From DATEHQ01 sp035279525 (GTDB lineage Bacteria; Chloroflexota; Dormibacteria; Dormibacterales; Dormibacteraceae): a stretch of DNA of 22,649 nucleotides. The notes beneath the pieces are model-generated. The model worked only from the letters and a program-made list of their open reading frames with translations. It did not search any database and was not told the origin of the DNA. Both the position numbers and the translations under genes were made by a program. Shown piece by piece: positions 7,691 through 15,110 of the stretch. The stretch lies in contig DATEHQ010000166.1 of assembly GCA_035279525.1 (NCBI GenBank), positions 1 through 22,649 of the forward strand, in the 5' to 3' direction. Numbering within the stretch: the first letter of the stretch is position 1; every line of letters begins with the position of its first letter.

Positions 7691-9163
7691 ATGACCGCGA
7701 CCGACCATGACCTGGTGGACCTGGCCAACGACGCCATGTTCACCCGCACCTTTCGAGACCGCCTGATCACGTCGTGGAACCTCGGCGCCGAGCGCCTGTA
7801 CGGCTTCACGCGCGAGGAGGCGATCGGTCAGCACCCCAAGGATCTGCTGCGCACGGAGTACCCCATACCGCTCGGGGACATCGAGAGCATCCTGGAGCGG
7901 GTAGGGTCCTGGGACGGGGAGCTGATCCAGCGCCGCAAGGACGGCAACCCGGTCGTGGTGTCAAGCCGCTGGGGACTCCAGACGGACGCAGCCGGAAGAC
8001 CCGACGACGGCGGTCACCAGCAGCGTGAATCGCTCTTCGCTCCAGGCGAGCTCCTGGGCGGACCGCCGGTGAGGGGTGAGGTCGCTGTTGATCTCGAGGA
8101 TGGCGGCGACTACGGGATCTTCATGCTGGATCCCAATGGAATCGTGGTGAGCTGGAACGAGGGCGCCCAGCGGATCAAGGGTTATACCGCGGCCGAGATC
8201 ATCGGCCGGCACTTCTCGCTCTTCTATCCGCCGGAGGACCTGGCGAGACGAAAGCCCGAGCACGCGCTCGAGGTGGCCACCCGCGATGGCAGGTACGAGG
8301 ATGAGGGCTGGCGTGTCCGCCGCGACGGCACGCGCTTCTGGGCGAGCGTGGTCATCACCGCGCTGCGGGACGAGACGGGGAGGCTGCGCGGGTTTGGCAA
8401 GGTCACGCGGGACATCACCTCGAAACGCAAGGAGCAGGAGCACCTGCGCGAGCACGCACGCCGGATCGCCGACCTCGAACGCAGCAAGACCCAGTTCCTC
8501 GACTTCGCGGCGCATGAGCTGCGCGGCCCGCTGACCCTGATCCGCGGCTACAACTCGATGCTCCAGGAGGCTGACATCGAACCGGAGCGCATTCCGCAGA
8601 TCGCCCAGCTGCTGGAGGCGAGGCTCTCGCAGATCGACCTGATGGTCGACCAGATGATCGAGGTGAGCCGGCTCGAGAACAACCGGTTCGAGCTCCACCT
8701 CGAGCCGGTCGACCTGAAGGACCTGACCGCCAGGCAGGTCGCCAGGTTCGAGGCCGCCGCGCCGCTGCACCGGCTCTTGATCGAGTCCAACTCAGCGGAC
8801 ACGAAGGTCAGGGCCGATTCGATCCGGATCGAGGCGGTCGTCTCCAACCTCATCGACAACGCGATCAAGTACTCGCCCGGGGGCGGAATGGTCGAATGCA
8901 GGGTGGGACGCACCGACGGGGACGTGTTCGTCGCCGTCCGAGACCAGGGTGTTGGCATCGCGCCCGAGCATCTTCCTCTGCTCTTCAAGCGCTTCGGGCG
9001 CCTCCCGACGCGGGCCAACAAGCGCATCAAGGGCACCGGGCTCGCGCTCTACCTGTGCCAGGAGATCGCGCGCCGGCATGGCGGTGAGGTCCTTGTGGCG
9101 TCGACCCCCCACGAAGGCAGCGAGTTCACGCTACGGTTGCCCGCGTACACGGCCGCCGCCTAG
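7691..9163 (+). CDS. PAS-PAS sensor histidine kinase carrying an internal in-frame micro-inversion
   Basis: The 490-residue product has PAS1 (about 7-104), PAS2 (about 140-245, with YGIFMLDPNGIVVSWNEGA and ENEGWRV-like EDEGWRVRRDGTRFWASVV), a helical linker, HisKA with phospho-acceptor H275 in FAAHELRGPL, and HATPase_c with an N-box ending at N390 (SNLIDNAIKYS), G1 DQGVG (418-422) and G2 KGTGLAL (448-454). No membrane segment. The ATG at 7691 has GAGGG just upstream; the frame stays open back to 7223 inside the sigma gene, but that extension is not PAS-like. Residues 105-139 are unlike any PAS linker and are Gly-rich, whereas the opposite strand of the same 105 bp reads AAILEINSDLT...SEERFTLLVTAVV, which is what should join PAS1 to PAS2. 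The catalytic half is intact, but signal relay from PAS1 is probably altered. No response regulator is adjacent. Confidence 0.92.
   Translation: MTATDHDLVDLANDAMFTRTFRDRLITSWNLGAERLYGFTREEAIGQHPKDLLRTEYPIPLGDIESILERVGSWDGELIQRRKDGNPVVVSSRWGLQTDAAGRPDDGGHQQRESLFAPGELLGGPPVRGEVAVDLEDGGDYGIFMLDPNGIVVSWNEGAQRIKGYTAAEIIGRHFSLFYPPEDLARRKPEHALEVATRDGRYEDEGWRVRRDGTRFWASVVITALRDETGRLRGFGKVTRDITSKRKEQEHLREHARRIADLERSKTQFLDFAAHELRGPLTLIRGYNSMLQEADIEPERIPQIAQLLEARLSQIDLMVDQMIEVSRLENNRFELHLEPVDLKDLTARQVARFEAAAPLHRLLIESNSADTKVRADSIRIEAVVSNLIDNAIKYSPGGGMVECRVGRTDGDVFVAVRDQGVGIAPEHLPLLFKRFGRLPTRANKRIKGTGLALYLCQEIARRHGGEVLVASTPHEGSEFTLRLPAYTAAA
8003..8107. other. Inverted 105-bp segment inside the PAS-PAS kinase gene
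   Basis: Read on the minus strand, the segment gives 35 codons encoding a typical PAS terminal strand plus inter-PAS helix, beginning AAILEINSDLT and ending SEERFTLLVTAVV. The flanks on the plus strand end PAS1 with DAAGRP and resume PAS2 with DYGIFMLDP, so reinserting the segment reversed restores a seamless domain junction. Third codon positions agree: 11 of 35 are A/T in the present reading but 3 of 35 in the reversed reading. The ends share only a CG dinucleotide (8002-8003 and 8107-8108); no longer terminal inverted repeat is seen. An internal hairpin CCAGG-CGAGCT-CCTGG lies at 8042-8057. Confidence 0.9.
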
Positions 9164-9186
9164 GGGGGCGACGAGCCGGCTTTCCC

Positions 9187-9387
9187 TCAGGCGGTCTCCC
9201 GGCGAGGCGATGGGAGCCAGTCGATGAACCGCGTCAGGCTCCTGCGCAGAGGGCCCCACGTCTTGAGAGCACGGGGGCGGCGGCGCCGCTCATAGGGCGG
9301 CGCGTTGGTGTCGGCGCACAGTTGGCACCCGCAGCCGCGTCCGGTGTCTGGGAGGCGGCGGCCCGACTTGTCGAACCTGGCCTGCAA
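9187..9387 (-). CDS. Possible small Cys-motif protein (66 aa)
   Basis: This minus-strand ORF begins at a TTG (9387), 13 bp after the stop of the class A PBP gene, and ends 23 bp from the stop of the convergent kinase. Its third positions are GC-rich (57 of 66). The peptide has a CGCQLCADTNAP cluster near residues 19-30, followed by a very basic half (PYERRRRPRALKTWGPLRR) and no membrane segment. Three closely spaced cysteines could bind a metal, but a fourth ligand is not evident. There is no clear ribosome-binding site; expression would depend on coupling to the PBP gene. No family recognised, and it may be chance. Confidence 0.4.
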   Translation of the reverse strand: MQARFDKSGRRLPDTGRGCGCQLCADTNAPPYERRRRPRALKTWGPLRRSLTRFIDWLPSPRRETA

Positions 9388-9400
9388 CTCGAGCCGCCCG

Positions 9401-11494
9401 TCAGCGGCCGACGGTGCCGGGCAGGTAGTACGCGGGCTGGCCGTTGACGACCTTGTTGATCAGGCCGCTCGGTTCGCTGTACCACTCGTTGCGCATGCCC
9501 AGCGCGTCGAGGGCCCGCTGCATGTAGTTGTGCCACATCGGGGCCGCGATGTAGTAGCTGTCGGAGCCTCCGGTCATCTTCAGGCGCCAGTCGGCGTTGC
9601 CGCCCCAGACGGCTGAGACGAGGTGGGGCGTAAAGCCGACCGTCCACGCGTCGGCGAACGAGTCGGACGTCCCCGTCTTCACGGCGACCCGGCGGCCGGG
9701 CAGCGTGAGCAGCGAGTTGTGGCCGAAGATCATCGCTCGGTTGTTGTCGTTCGACATGATGGCCTCCATGATCCAGGCGACGCGGGGGTCGAGCACGCGC
9801 TTCTCGCCGTCGCCGGCCTTGTGCGCGTACACCAGGTCGGCGCCCTTGGACACTTTCTGGATGGCGTACGGCGGGCGAAGAATGCCCTGCGTCGCGAGCA
9901 CCTCGGCCCCGGTCGCCATCTGGAGCGGAGTCTCACCGTAACCGCCCAGCGTCAGCGAGGGGCCGTAGCTGTTGAGCGGGTCGTCCGTGGTGAAGTCGGG
10001 GACTCCCGCCGTGTAGTGCGGCTGGTAGGGCGGAGCGCCCATGACTCGCGCGAACTGGACCACCGTCGACACGCCGACGCCGAGCTCCACCTTGACGGCC
10101 GGGATGTTCAGCGAGTTGCCCATGCAGGCCTGCAGCTGGCAGGTGCCGTGGTAGTGGCCGTCGTAGTTCTGAGGCTTCCACACCTCGGTACCGCTCCGCC
10201 AGACGAACGGCGAGTCATGGATTGGCGTGGTCATGGTGAACTTGCCGCTGGCGATCGCCGCGGTGTAGGTGAAGATCTTCATCGAGGAGCCCGGATTGCG
10301 CGGAGGCCATACGGCAAGGTCGTACTGGCCGCCGTTGGAGTTCGGGTTGGCGGAGCCCACCATCGCCACAATCGCGCCCGACGTCGGATCGAGCGAGACC
10401 AGGGCGCCCTGCGTGACACGCCGCCACGCCAGTGACTTGATGTTGTTGCTGACCGCCGCCTGGGCGATGTTCTGCAGCGTCAGGTTGAGAGTGGTCACCA
10501 CCTTGAGGCCGCCCGTGTAGGTCATATCGGCCCCGAACTGGTTGACCAGCATCGCCGTCGCGTAGCGGACGAAGGCGGGGGCGAGCACGGTGTTGGTGGG
10601 CGTGAACATATGCGACGGGGGTGAGATGTCCTCGGCGAATGCCTTCGCCGCGTCCACCGCCGTGATCTTCTGGTCGCGCAGCATCGCGTCCAGGACGGTC
10701 TTCTGCCGGTTCTTGGCCGACGTCCAGTCGATGAGGGGGTTGTACAGCGTCGGCCCGCGGATGATCCCGGCCAGCATCGACGCCTGGGCCAGGTCGAGGT
10801 TCTTGGTGTCCGTATGGAAGTAGATCTGCGCCGCCGCCTCGCTGCCCCAGGCGGTGTTGCCGAAAAACACGCTGTTGAGGTAGAGCTCGAGGATCTGGTT
10901 CTTCGTGAACTTGCGCTCGATCTCGAACGCGAGCAACGCTTCGCGGACCTTCCGGTCGAGGGTCGTCTGGTTGCCGACGAGGCGCAGCTTGGCGAGCTGC
11001 TGTGTGAGCGTCGATGCGCCCTCCACGGAGGAATGAGCGCGCCAGTCGATCACGGAGGCCCGGACGACGCCTTGCGGGTCGATGCCCGGCTCCGAGTAGA
11101 AGTTGTGGTCTTCGATCGAGATGACGGCCGCCGGGAGCAGCGTGCCCATGTCGGACAGCGGCTGGTCGTAGTGCTGGTAGCCGGGCTGATGCAGGTCGGC
11201 CAGCAGCGTCTTGCCATCGCTGGCATAGAGCAGCGTGTCGCCTGGAATGGGCGCCAGTATCTGTGCCGGGTCCGGCAGCCGGTCAGCGTAGGCGACGTAG
11301 CCGGGCGAGGTGACGATCAGCGCGGGAACCGCGACCAGGAGCAGGACCAGGAGCCTCATCACCCAGCTCGCCGGCCGCGTGATCACGCGCCTGCGAGGAG
11401 GAGTGAGCACCTGCGGCGCGCTCGCGCGCCGCCGCATTCCGTTTGCTCTACGAGGCCAGACGATCTGATCGCGGTTCAGCGACATTTTCCTCAT
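9401..11494 (-). CDS. Class A (bifunctional) penicillin-binding protein
   Basis: This 697-residue protein polymerises and cross-links peptidoglycan at the outer face of the membrane. A basic cytosolic N-terminus precedes one membrane anchor (about 45-68). The GT51 glycosyltransferase domain has catalytic E128 in AVISIEDHNFYSEPGID, EGASTLTQQLAK (158-169), RKVREALLAFEIERKFTKNQIL and LYLNSVFFG. The transpeptidase has the serine motif SSMK (S403, K406), SLN (461-463) and KTGTS (606-610). It ends soon after the catalytic domain, without a long tail. An alternative ATG at 11485 follows GAGGAAA and may be the real start; either start overlaps the 3' end of the upstream membrane-protein gene, which suggests translational coupling. 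It is a paralogue of the PBP at 17217-19361. Confidence 0.95.
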   Translation of the reverse strand: MRKMSLNRDQIVWPRRANGMRRRASAPQVLTPPRRRVITRPASWVMRLLVLLLVAVPALIVTSPGYVAYADRLPDPAQILAPIPGDTLLYASDGKTLLADLHQPGYQHYDQPLSDMGTLLPAAVISIEDHNFYSEPGIDPQGVVRASVIDWRAHSSVEGASTLTQQLAKLRLVGNQTTLDRKVREALLAFEIERKFTKNQILELYLNSVFFGNTAWGSEAAAQIYFHTDTKNLDLAQASMLAGIIRGPTLYNPLIDWTSAKNRQKTVLDAMLRDQKITAVDAAKAFAEDISPPSHMFTPTNTVLAPAFVRYATAMLVNQFGADMTYTGGLKVVTTLNLTLQNIAQAAVSNNIKSLAWRRVTQGALVSLDPTSGAIVAMVGSANPNSNGGQYDLAVWPPRNPGSSMKIFTYTAAIASGKFTMTTPIHDSPFVWRSGTEVWKPQNYDGHYHGTCQLQACMGNSLNIPAVKVELGVGVSTVVQFARVMGAPPYQPHYTAGVPDFTTDDPLNSYGPSLTLGGYGETPLQMATGAEVLATQGILRPPYAIQKVSKGADLVYAHKAGDGEKRVLDPRVAWIMEAIMSNDNNRAMIFGHNSLLTLPGRRVAVKTGTSDSFADAWTVGFTPHLVSAVWGGNADWRLKMTGGSDSYYIAAPMWHNYMQRALDALGMRNEWYSEPSGLINKVVNGQPAYYLPGTVGR

Positions 11495-12425
11495 CCTGAA
11501 TTGGGCTGTTGGGTGCGGCTCCGAGCGGGCCGTACCAGCCGATCGACCCAGCGCTCAGCAGAGCCTGGATGTCGACGATCCGGTCGGCGGCGAGGTCTTG
11601 CAGCGCCAGGCTGTGCCGCGTGCTTGCCACGCGGATCGCCTCGGCGGCCCGTCCGGCGACGCCGCTCACCGCGGGCGCTCCGGCGGCTGCGTACCACGCG
11701 CGCGCGGCGAACTGCAGCTGGGCGGCCGCGTCGCGCATCGCTTCGAGCCTGGCCTTCGACTGGACGCGGCCCGCCGACGCCGCACGAGCCACCTGTCGGG
11801 CTCCGCTCGGCATCACGACGTCGCGTGCCCACACGGCAAGGCCGAGCAGCGACCTCACGCCCGTGGCCACTCCGAACGCGAGCACCGCGGTCACTCGGCG
11901 GTTCAAGCCTTCGAACGCAGACGTTCGAGCGGCGACCGGCTGGTGCGCCGCGAGGGGCAGCTCCATCCAGTCGCGCAGCCGCACGCGAGGCTGGTATCGG
12001 GCCGAGCGGTGCAAGGAGCGCAGGAGCGCCAGCACCAGGAGGTCGAGGCCGGCCAGGATGACGACGGTGGTCGCGATCGCGAACCTGTGCTCCGAGATCC
12101 AGGCAACAACCCCCGCGCCGAGCAGCCCGACGGTCGTGTTGACGATCTGGTCGGCGCCCCAGGCCGCGGACGAGGTCAGCTCGCGCGCGTTCTTATCCGT
12201 GACGCTGAGCACGCCGAGCACGCACACGGTGACGAGGCCGATCCACATCCCCACCTCGACGTACCGCGGAATCGAACGGCGCACCGGCGGGATGAAAGTC
12301 GAGGCCACCATGCCGGTGAAAAGAGCGATGGAGAACTGCAGGATCAGCGGGACTTCCACGCGAAGAAAACGCGGCCCACGAGCCAAGTATTGGTAGGCAC
12401 GGCGACGAAAACGGCGCCTGTTCAA
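11448..12425 (-). CDS. Polytopic membrane protein of unknown function
   Basis: This 325-residue protein has a very basic N-terminus, then hydrophobic segments near residues 24-46, 57-76, 95-111 and 115-137 that fit about four transmembrane helices. The cytosolic C-terminal half is Ala/Arg-rich and largely helical (about 150-300), with weaker hydrophobic stretches near 178-200. I recognise no family motif. The gene overlaps the start of the class A PBP by up to 47 bp on the same strand, so a role in envelope assembly alongside that PBP is a reasonable inference. The annotated start is a TTG at 12425 with no ribosome-binding site. The first ~22 codons are less GC-biased, so a later start such as the GTG at codon 23 or 24 is possible. 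Confidence 0.8.
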   Translation of the reverse strand: MNRRRFRRRAYQYLARGPRFLRVEVPLILQFSIALFTGMVASTFIPPVRRSIPRYVEVGMWIGLVTVCVLGVLSVTDKNARELTSSAAWGADQIVNTTVGLLGAGVVAWISEHRFAIATTVVILAGLDLLVLALLRSLHRSARYQPRVRLRDWMELPLAAHQPVAARTSAFEGLNRRVTAVLAFGVATGVRSLLGLAVWARDVVMPSGARQVARAASAGRVQSKARLEAMRDAAAQLQFAARAWYAAAGAPAVSGVAGRAAEAIRVASTRHSLALQDLAADRIVDIQALLSAGSIGWYGPLGAAPNSPIQDEENVAEPRSDRLAS

Positions 12426-12476
12426 AGTTTTGTTAACGATCGGTAGCTTCGCGGCTCAGTGCGTTTTCTGGATGGT

Positions 12477-12503
12477 GCGGACGCTGACCCGCTCGGCGTC
12501 CGC
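12477..12503 (+). promoter_or_regulatory. Leader hairpin before the two-TM mini-protein gene
   Basis: GCGGACGC (12477-12484) and GCGTCCGC (12496-12503) form a perfect 8-bp stem with an 11-nt loop, 23 bp before the ATG at 12527 and followed by TCCGTCGTTTTC. It could be a weak terminator, an attenuator or a stabilising 5' structure in the divergent gap 12426-12526. Confidence 0.4.
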
Positions 12504-12526
12504 TCCGTCGTTTTCAGGGGAAAATC

Positions 12527-12757
12527 ATGGGTGTACTCCTCATCGTCCTGCTGATCATCGTCGCGCTCTCGTGGAGAGCCGGCCTCTACCGCAGTGAGGC
12601 GAGCGTCGCCGACTCCGACTCGTCGCGCGATGTCGACTGCGGCTTCTTCGACGTCTGCGCTCGAACCTTCGTCCTCGTCTTTCTCTGCTTGCTCGGTCTG
12701 CTCGCGCTGGGCATGATGTACGGCAACGTGCTCGGCGCGGTGCAAGCGAACCCTTAG
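12527..12757 (+). CDS. Small membrane protein with two hydrophobic segments (76 aa)
   Basis: ATG at 12527 follows CAGGGGAAAATC, a good ribosome-binding site at normal spacing. The protein starts with a hydrophobic helix (GVLLIVLLIIVAL, 2-14). A short acidic loop follows (SEASVADSDSSRDVD) with two cysteines nearby (C38, C44), then a second helix (FVLVFLCLLGLLALGMM, 48-64). It is probably a hairpin in the cytoplasmic membrane with both ends on the same side. No family recognised. It is divergent from the minus-strand membrane protein and lies upstream of the secreted DUF1906 gene, separated by a structured leader, so it may be its own short transcription unit. Confidence 0.65.
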   Translation: MGVLLIVLLIIVALSWRAGLYRSEASVADSDSSRDVDCGFFDVCARTFVLVFLCLLGLLALGMMYGNVLGAVQANP

Positions 12758-12797
12758 ACCGGCTCCTTCGCGCGTGAGATGGCCGGCGAGGTCCTGA

Positions 12798-12926
12798 TTT
12801 CGGGCCAATTCACAACAGTTCAGGCTAATTAACCCGAAAGCCGCTGGCGGCTGTGCCGGGCCAGGATAGCTTGCCCCCTCGACACTTCGCCCACCCACAC
12901 CTGGGTGCGCGCCTCGAGGGGGTTCT
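12798..12926 (+). promoter_or_regulatory. Structured 5' leader that can hide the ribosome-binding site of the DUF1906 gene
   Basis: CCCCCTCGA (12874-12882) pairs perfectly with TCGAGGGGG (12914-12922), which includes the GAGGGGG Shine-Dalgarno sequence 4 nt before the TTG start. An inner hairpin (CACCC 12892-12896 with GGGTG 12903-12907) stacks inside it. Upstream, CCCG (12833-12836) can pair either with CGGG at 12801-12804 (within TTTCGGG/CCCGAAA) or with CGGG at 12857-12860 around the hairpin AGCCGC/GCGGCT (12839-12852). These mutually exclusive helices look like a translational switch. It does not match c-di-GMP, c-di-AMP, cobalamin, TPP or SAM riboswitch cores that I know. Confidence 0.45.
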
Positions 12927-14996
12927 TTGCCGCACTTACTACACAGATTCATCTCGACCGTCAAGGCCAGGCCGGCGGCGCACGTGGCGCTCGCGCTGGT
13001 CGCCGCCGCCAACCAGCTCACCGTCACGGCCTTCGCCGCCGCGCCCGCGGCCCACTCGACCGCCCCGAGCAAGACCTCGGTCGCTTGCGCGGAGGCGATC
13101 TACGGTGCGCCCGCGCCGTGTCCCACCCAGTCCGAGGGGCCGCAGCTCTCCGTGCCGAGCGGCGCGGTGGCATGCCCGCGATCCGGTCCGGGCGCCTCGT
13201 GCTCCGGAGATGACACGGCCGCCGCTTCGACGCCCGGGGTCGGCTCGGTGCCCCCCGGCCAGACGGCCTGTCCCAACAGCGCGACCGCGCCGGTCCCCAC
13301 CACCCCGGCCGCCTGCTCGAATGCGTTGCTGGCGGCGCCGCCGCCTGCCCCCACCTCGCCCTCCGCCGCGTCCTCGAGCGTCCTGCCCAGCGTCCCGGTC
13401 GCCTCGCTCCAGCCGCTGGGCTCGAGCCAGCGGCTCGGCCTTGCCGTCGACACCGGCACCGTCCGCTCAGGCAAGAACGTGCTCCTCACGGCCACGGCCT
13501 CCGGGGTCGTGAACGCCGGTTCCGCGATCGAGATCTTCGACCAGACCTCAGGCACCCTTGCCGGAGCGTGCACCCAGGCGAGCCAGTGCCAGGTCGCGTA
13601 CGCGGCCCGCGGCGGCGTCCATAGCTTTTCGGCTTACATCACGAGCCCCACCCAGCAGATTCCGTCCCGGCAGACGAGCGTCGGGTCCAACAGCGTCTCG
13701 GTAGGCTGGCTGGACAGCGCCATCTCGGCCAACAACACCGTGGTGGGCCCGGGCCACAGCGTGACGTTCACCGCAACCTCCACGCTCGACGTCAGCCGGT
13801 CGGGCCGCTGGCTCCAGATCTACGACCTGACCGCCAAGACGCGGCTCACCTACTGCAGCCGGGGCACCGTGTGCACCGCGTCCGTCACCGAGGCGGCCGG
13901 GGGGATGCACGAGGTGGTCGCGTACGTCAACGGACAACCCGAATCGGTCTCTGCTCCGATCTACGTCACCTGGCTGACCATCTCACTCGCCGCGAGCACG
14001 ACGTCGCCGAGCAGCGGCGGGACGATCTACCTTCGCGCCTCCACCAACGCGGACATCACGACCACGCCCTGGGTGATCGCCATCTACGACCAGCACGGAC
14101 GCCTGGTCGACCACGCTTGCAAGACCGGCCGCAGCTGCAGCGTGCAGGCCTGGGTCGTCGGAGCAACACCGTGGTACACCGCCGAGATCGGCGCCCTGGC
14201 TGCGCCGAGCAAGCCGACTCCGCTGACACGGCTGCTGCAGGACATCGCGCCGAGCGGCCTGATCGACGTGCAGGCGCACTCCTCCGCCGTGCAGCCGACC
14301 CGCCTGCTGTGGGGTGTGGACTCGTGCAAGTCGTTCACCGACAACTACTGGGGCACGCAGGGGCTGCTGCCCAAGGTGGTCTCCGCCTACGGCACGCCGG
14401 ATTTCTGGGGTCGCTACCTGACCAACACCGTCTGCCCCGGCATCAGCGCCAACGAGGTTTCGGTCGCCGCCCGGTACCACATCGGCATCCTCCCGATCTA
14501 CAACGACTACAACTGCTCGGACGTGGTCGGCTACTCAGCCGGGCACAGCTACGCCGTCACCGCAAGCCAGGCCGCCCAGAGCCTCGGCATCCCGCAGGGC
14601 AAGGTGCTCGCGATCGACATCGAGCCGGCCGGGCCCGACTGCCCAGGCGCCGCCAACGTCGACACGGGTTTCATCGAAGGCTGGTACGACGGCCTGAACG
14701 AGTCTGGCTACGTGGCCGCCTACTACGGCAACGGCACCAACGGAAGCCAGTTCGCCGCGGCGTGGTGCTCGACCGTCGCCGAACTGCCCAACGTCGCGCG
14801 CGACTCCTATCTGTGGTCGTTCGAGCCCTCACTCCTCGGCGGCTACACGAAGGGAAGCGCACCGGAGTATTCGCCGTACAGCCCAGGCTGCGCCGGCATG
14901 GAAGCGGCCTGGCAGTACCAGCTCAGCGCGGGTTCGAACCCGGACGTCGACTCGGACCTCGCCCTGTCCCAGCTTCCGATCTGGTACCCCCAGTAG
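12927..14996 (+). CDS. Secreted protein with Ig-like repeats and a DUF1906 glycoside-hydrolase-like domain
   Basis: This 689-residue exported protein has a signal peptide (about 1-43, cleavage near AFAAAPAAHS). A Cys/Pro/Ser-rich region (about 52-165) contains spaced copies of a SVPxGxxACP motif. Three beta-rich, Ig-like units follow (about 170-260, 262-348, 350-425), each with one short Cys pair (CTQASQC, CSRGTVC, CKTGRSC). The C-terminal ~230 residues (LWGVDSCKSFTDNYWG onward) resemble DUF1906 (Rv2525c-like), a TIM-barrel glycoside-hydrolase-like fold; LAIDIEPAGPDC (561-572) carries the acidic residues expected at the end of a barrel strand. A cell-wall or polysaccharide target is inference. 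The TTG at 12927 follows GAGGGGG and gives a proper signal peptide. The gene ends before a 16-bp palindrome. Confidence 0.88.
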   Translation: MPHLLHRFISTVKARPAAHVALALVAAANQLTVTAFAAAPAAHSTAPSKTSVACAEAIYGAPAPCPTQSEGPQLSVPSGAVACPRSGPGASCSGDDTAAASTPGVGSVPPGQTACPNSATAPVPTTPAACSNALLAAPPPAPTSPSAASSSVLPSVPVASLQPLGSSQRLGLAVDTGTVRSGKNVLLTATASGVVNAGSAIEIFDQTSGTLAGACTQASQCQVAYAARGGVHSFSAYITSPTQQIPSRQTSVGSNSVSVGWLDSAISANNTVVGPGHSVTFTATSTLDVSRSGRWLQIYDLTAKTRLTYCSRGTVCTASVTEAAGGMHEVVAYVNGQPESVSAPIYVTWLTISLAASTTSPSSGGTIYLRASTNADITTTPWVIAIYDQHGRLVDHACKTGRSCSVQAWVVGATPWYTAEIGALAAPSKPTPLTRLLQDIAPSGLIDVQAHSSAVQPTRLLWGVDSCKSFTDNYWGTQGLLPKVVSAYGTPDFWGRYLTNTVCPGISANEVSVAARYHIGILPIYNDYNCSDVVGYSAGHSYAVTASQAAQSLGIPQGKVLAIDIEPAGPDCPGAANVDTGFIEGWYDGLNESGYVAAYYGNGTNGSQFAAAWCSTVAELPNVARDSYLWSFEPSLLGGYTKGSAPEYSPYSPGCAGMEAAWQYQLSAGSNPDVDSDLALSQLPIWYPQ

Positions 14997-15012
14997 CCCG
15001 CTGACCCGCCGC

Positions 15013-15028
15013 CCCGGGCCGGCCCGGG
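15013..15028. terminator. 16-bp GC palindrome after the DUF1906 gene
   Basis: CCCGGGCC directly followed by GGCCCGGG is a perfect palindrome 17 bp past the stop codon, and another CCCGGG follows at 15035-15040. It could fold into a hairpin that slows or ends transcription, but no T-run follows. Confidence 0.35.
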
Positions 15029-15110
15029 TGCCCGCCCGGGTGCGCGCAGCCATCCCCACGTTCTCATCTAGATAGGGCGGGCCGTGGAAGCTCGCCTGCT
15101 TGGAGGAGAC

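Noticed and set aside
7961..8770. 269-aa minus-strand ORF containing the PAS-linker-like sequence
   Set aside because: Only the 35 codons within 8003-8107 look like a real protein; the rest is the antisense of the kinase. It is not a separate gene but the sign of an inverted segment.
9623..10435. 270-aa plus-strand ORF opposite the first PBP
   Set aside because: Antisense shadow with His/Arg/Val-rich composition.
12798..12926. Known riboswitch (c-di-GMP-I, c-di-AMP ydaO, cobalamin, TPP, SAM)
   Set aside because: None of their conserved core sequences could be found; only the secondary-structure pattern supports regulation.
12422..13072. 216-aa minus-strand ORF across the mini-protein and leader
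   Set aside because: Overlaps the plus-strand mini-protein, which has a good ribosome-binding site and two clean hydrophobic segments; this frame has none.
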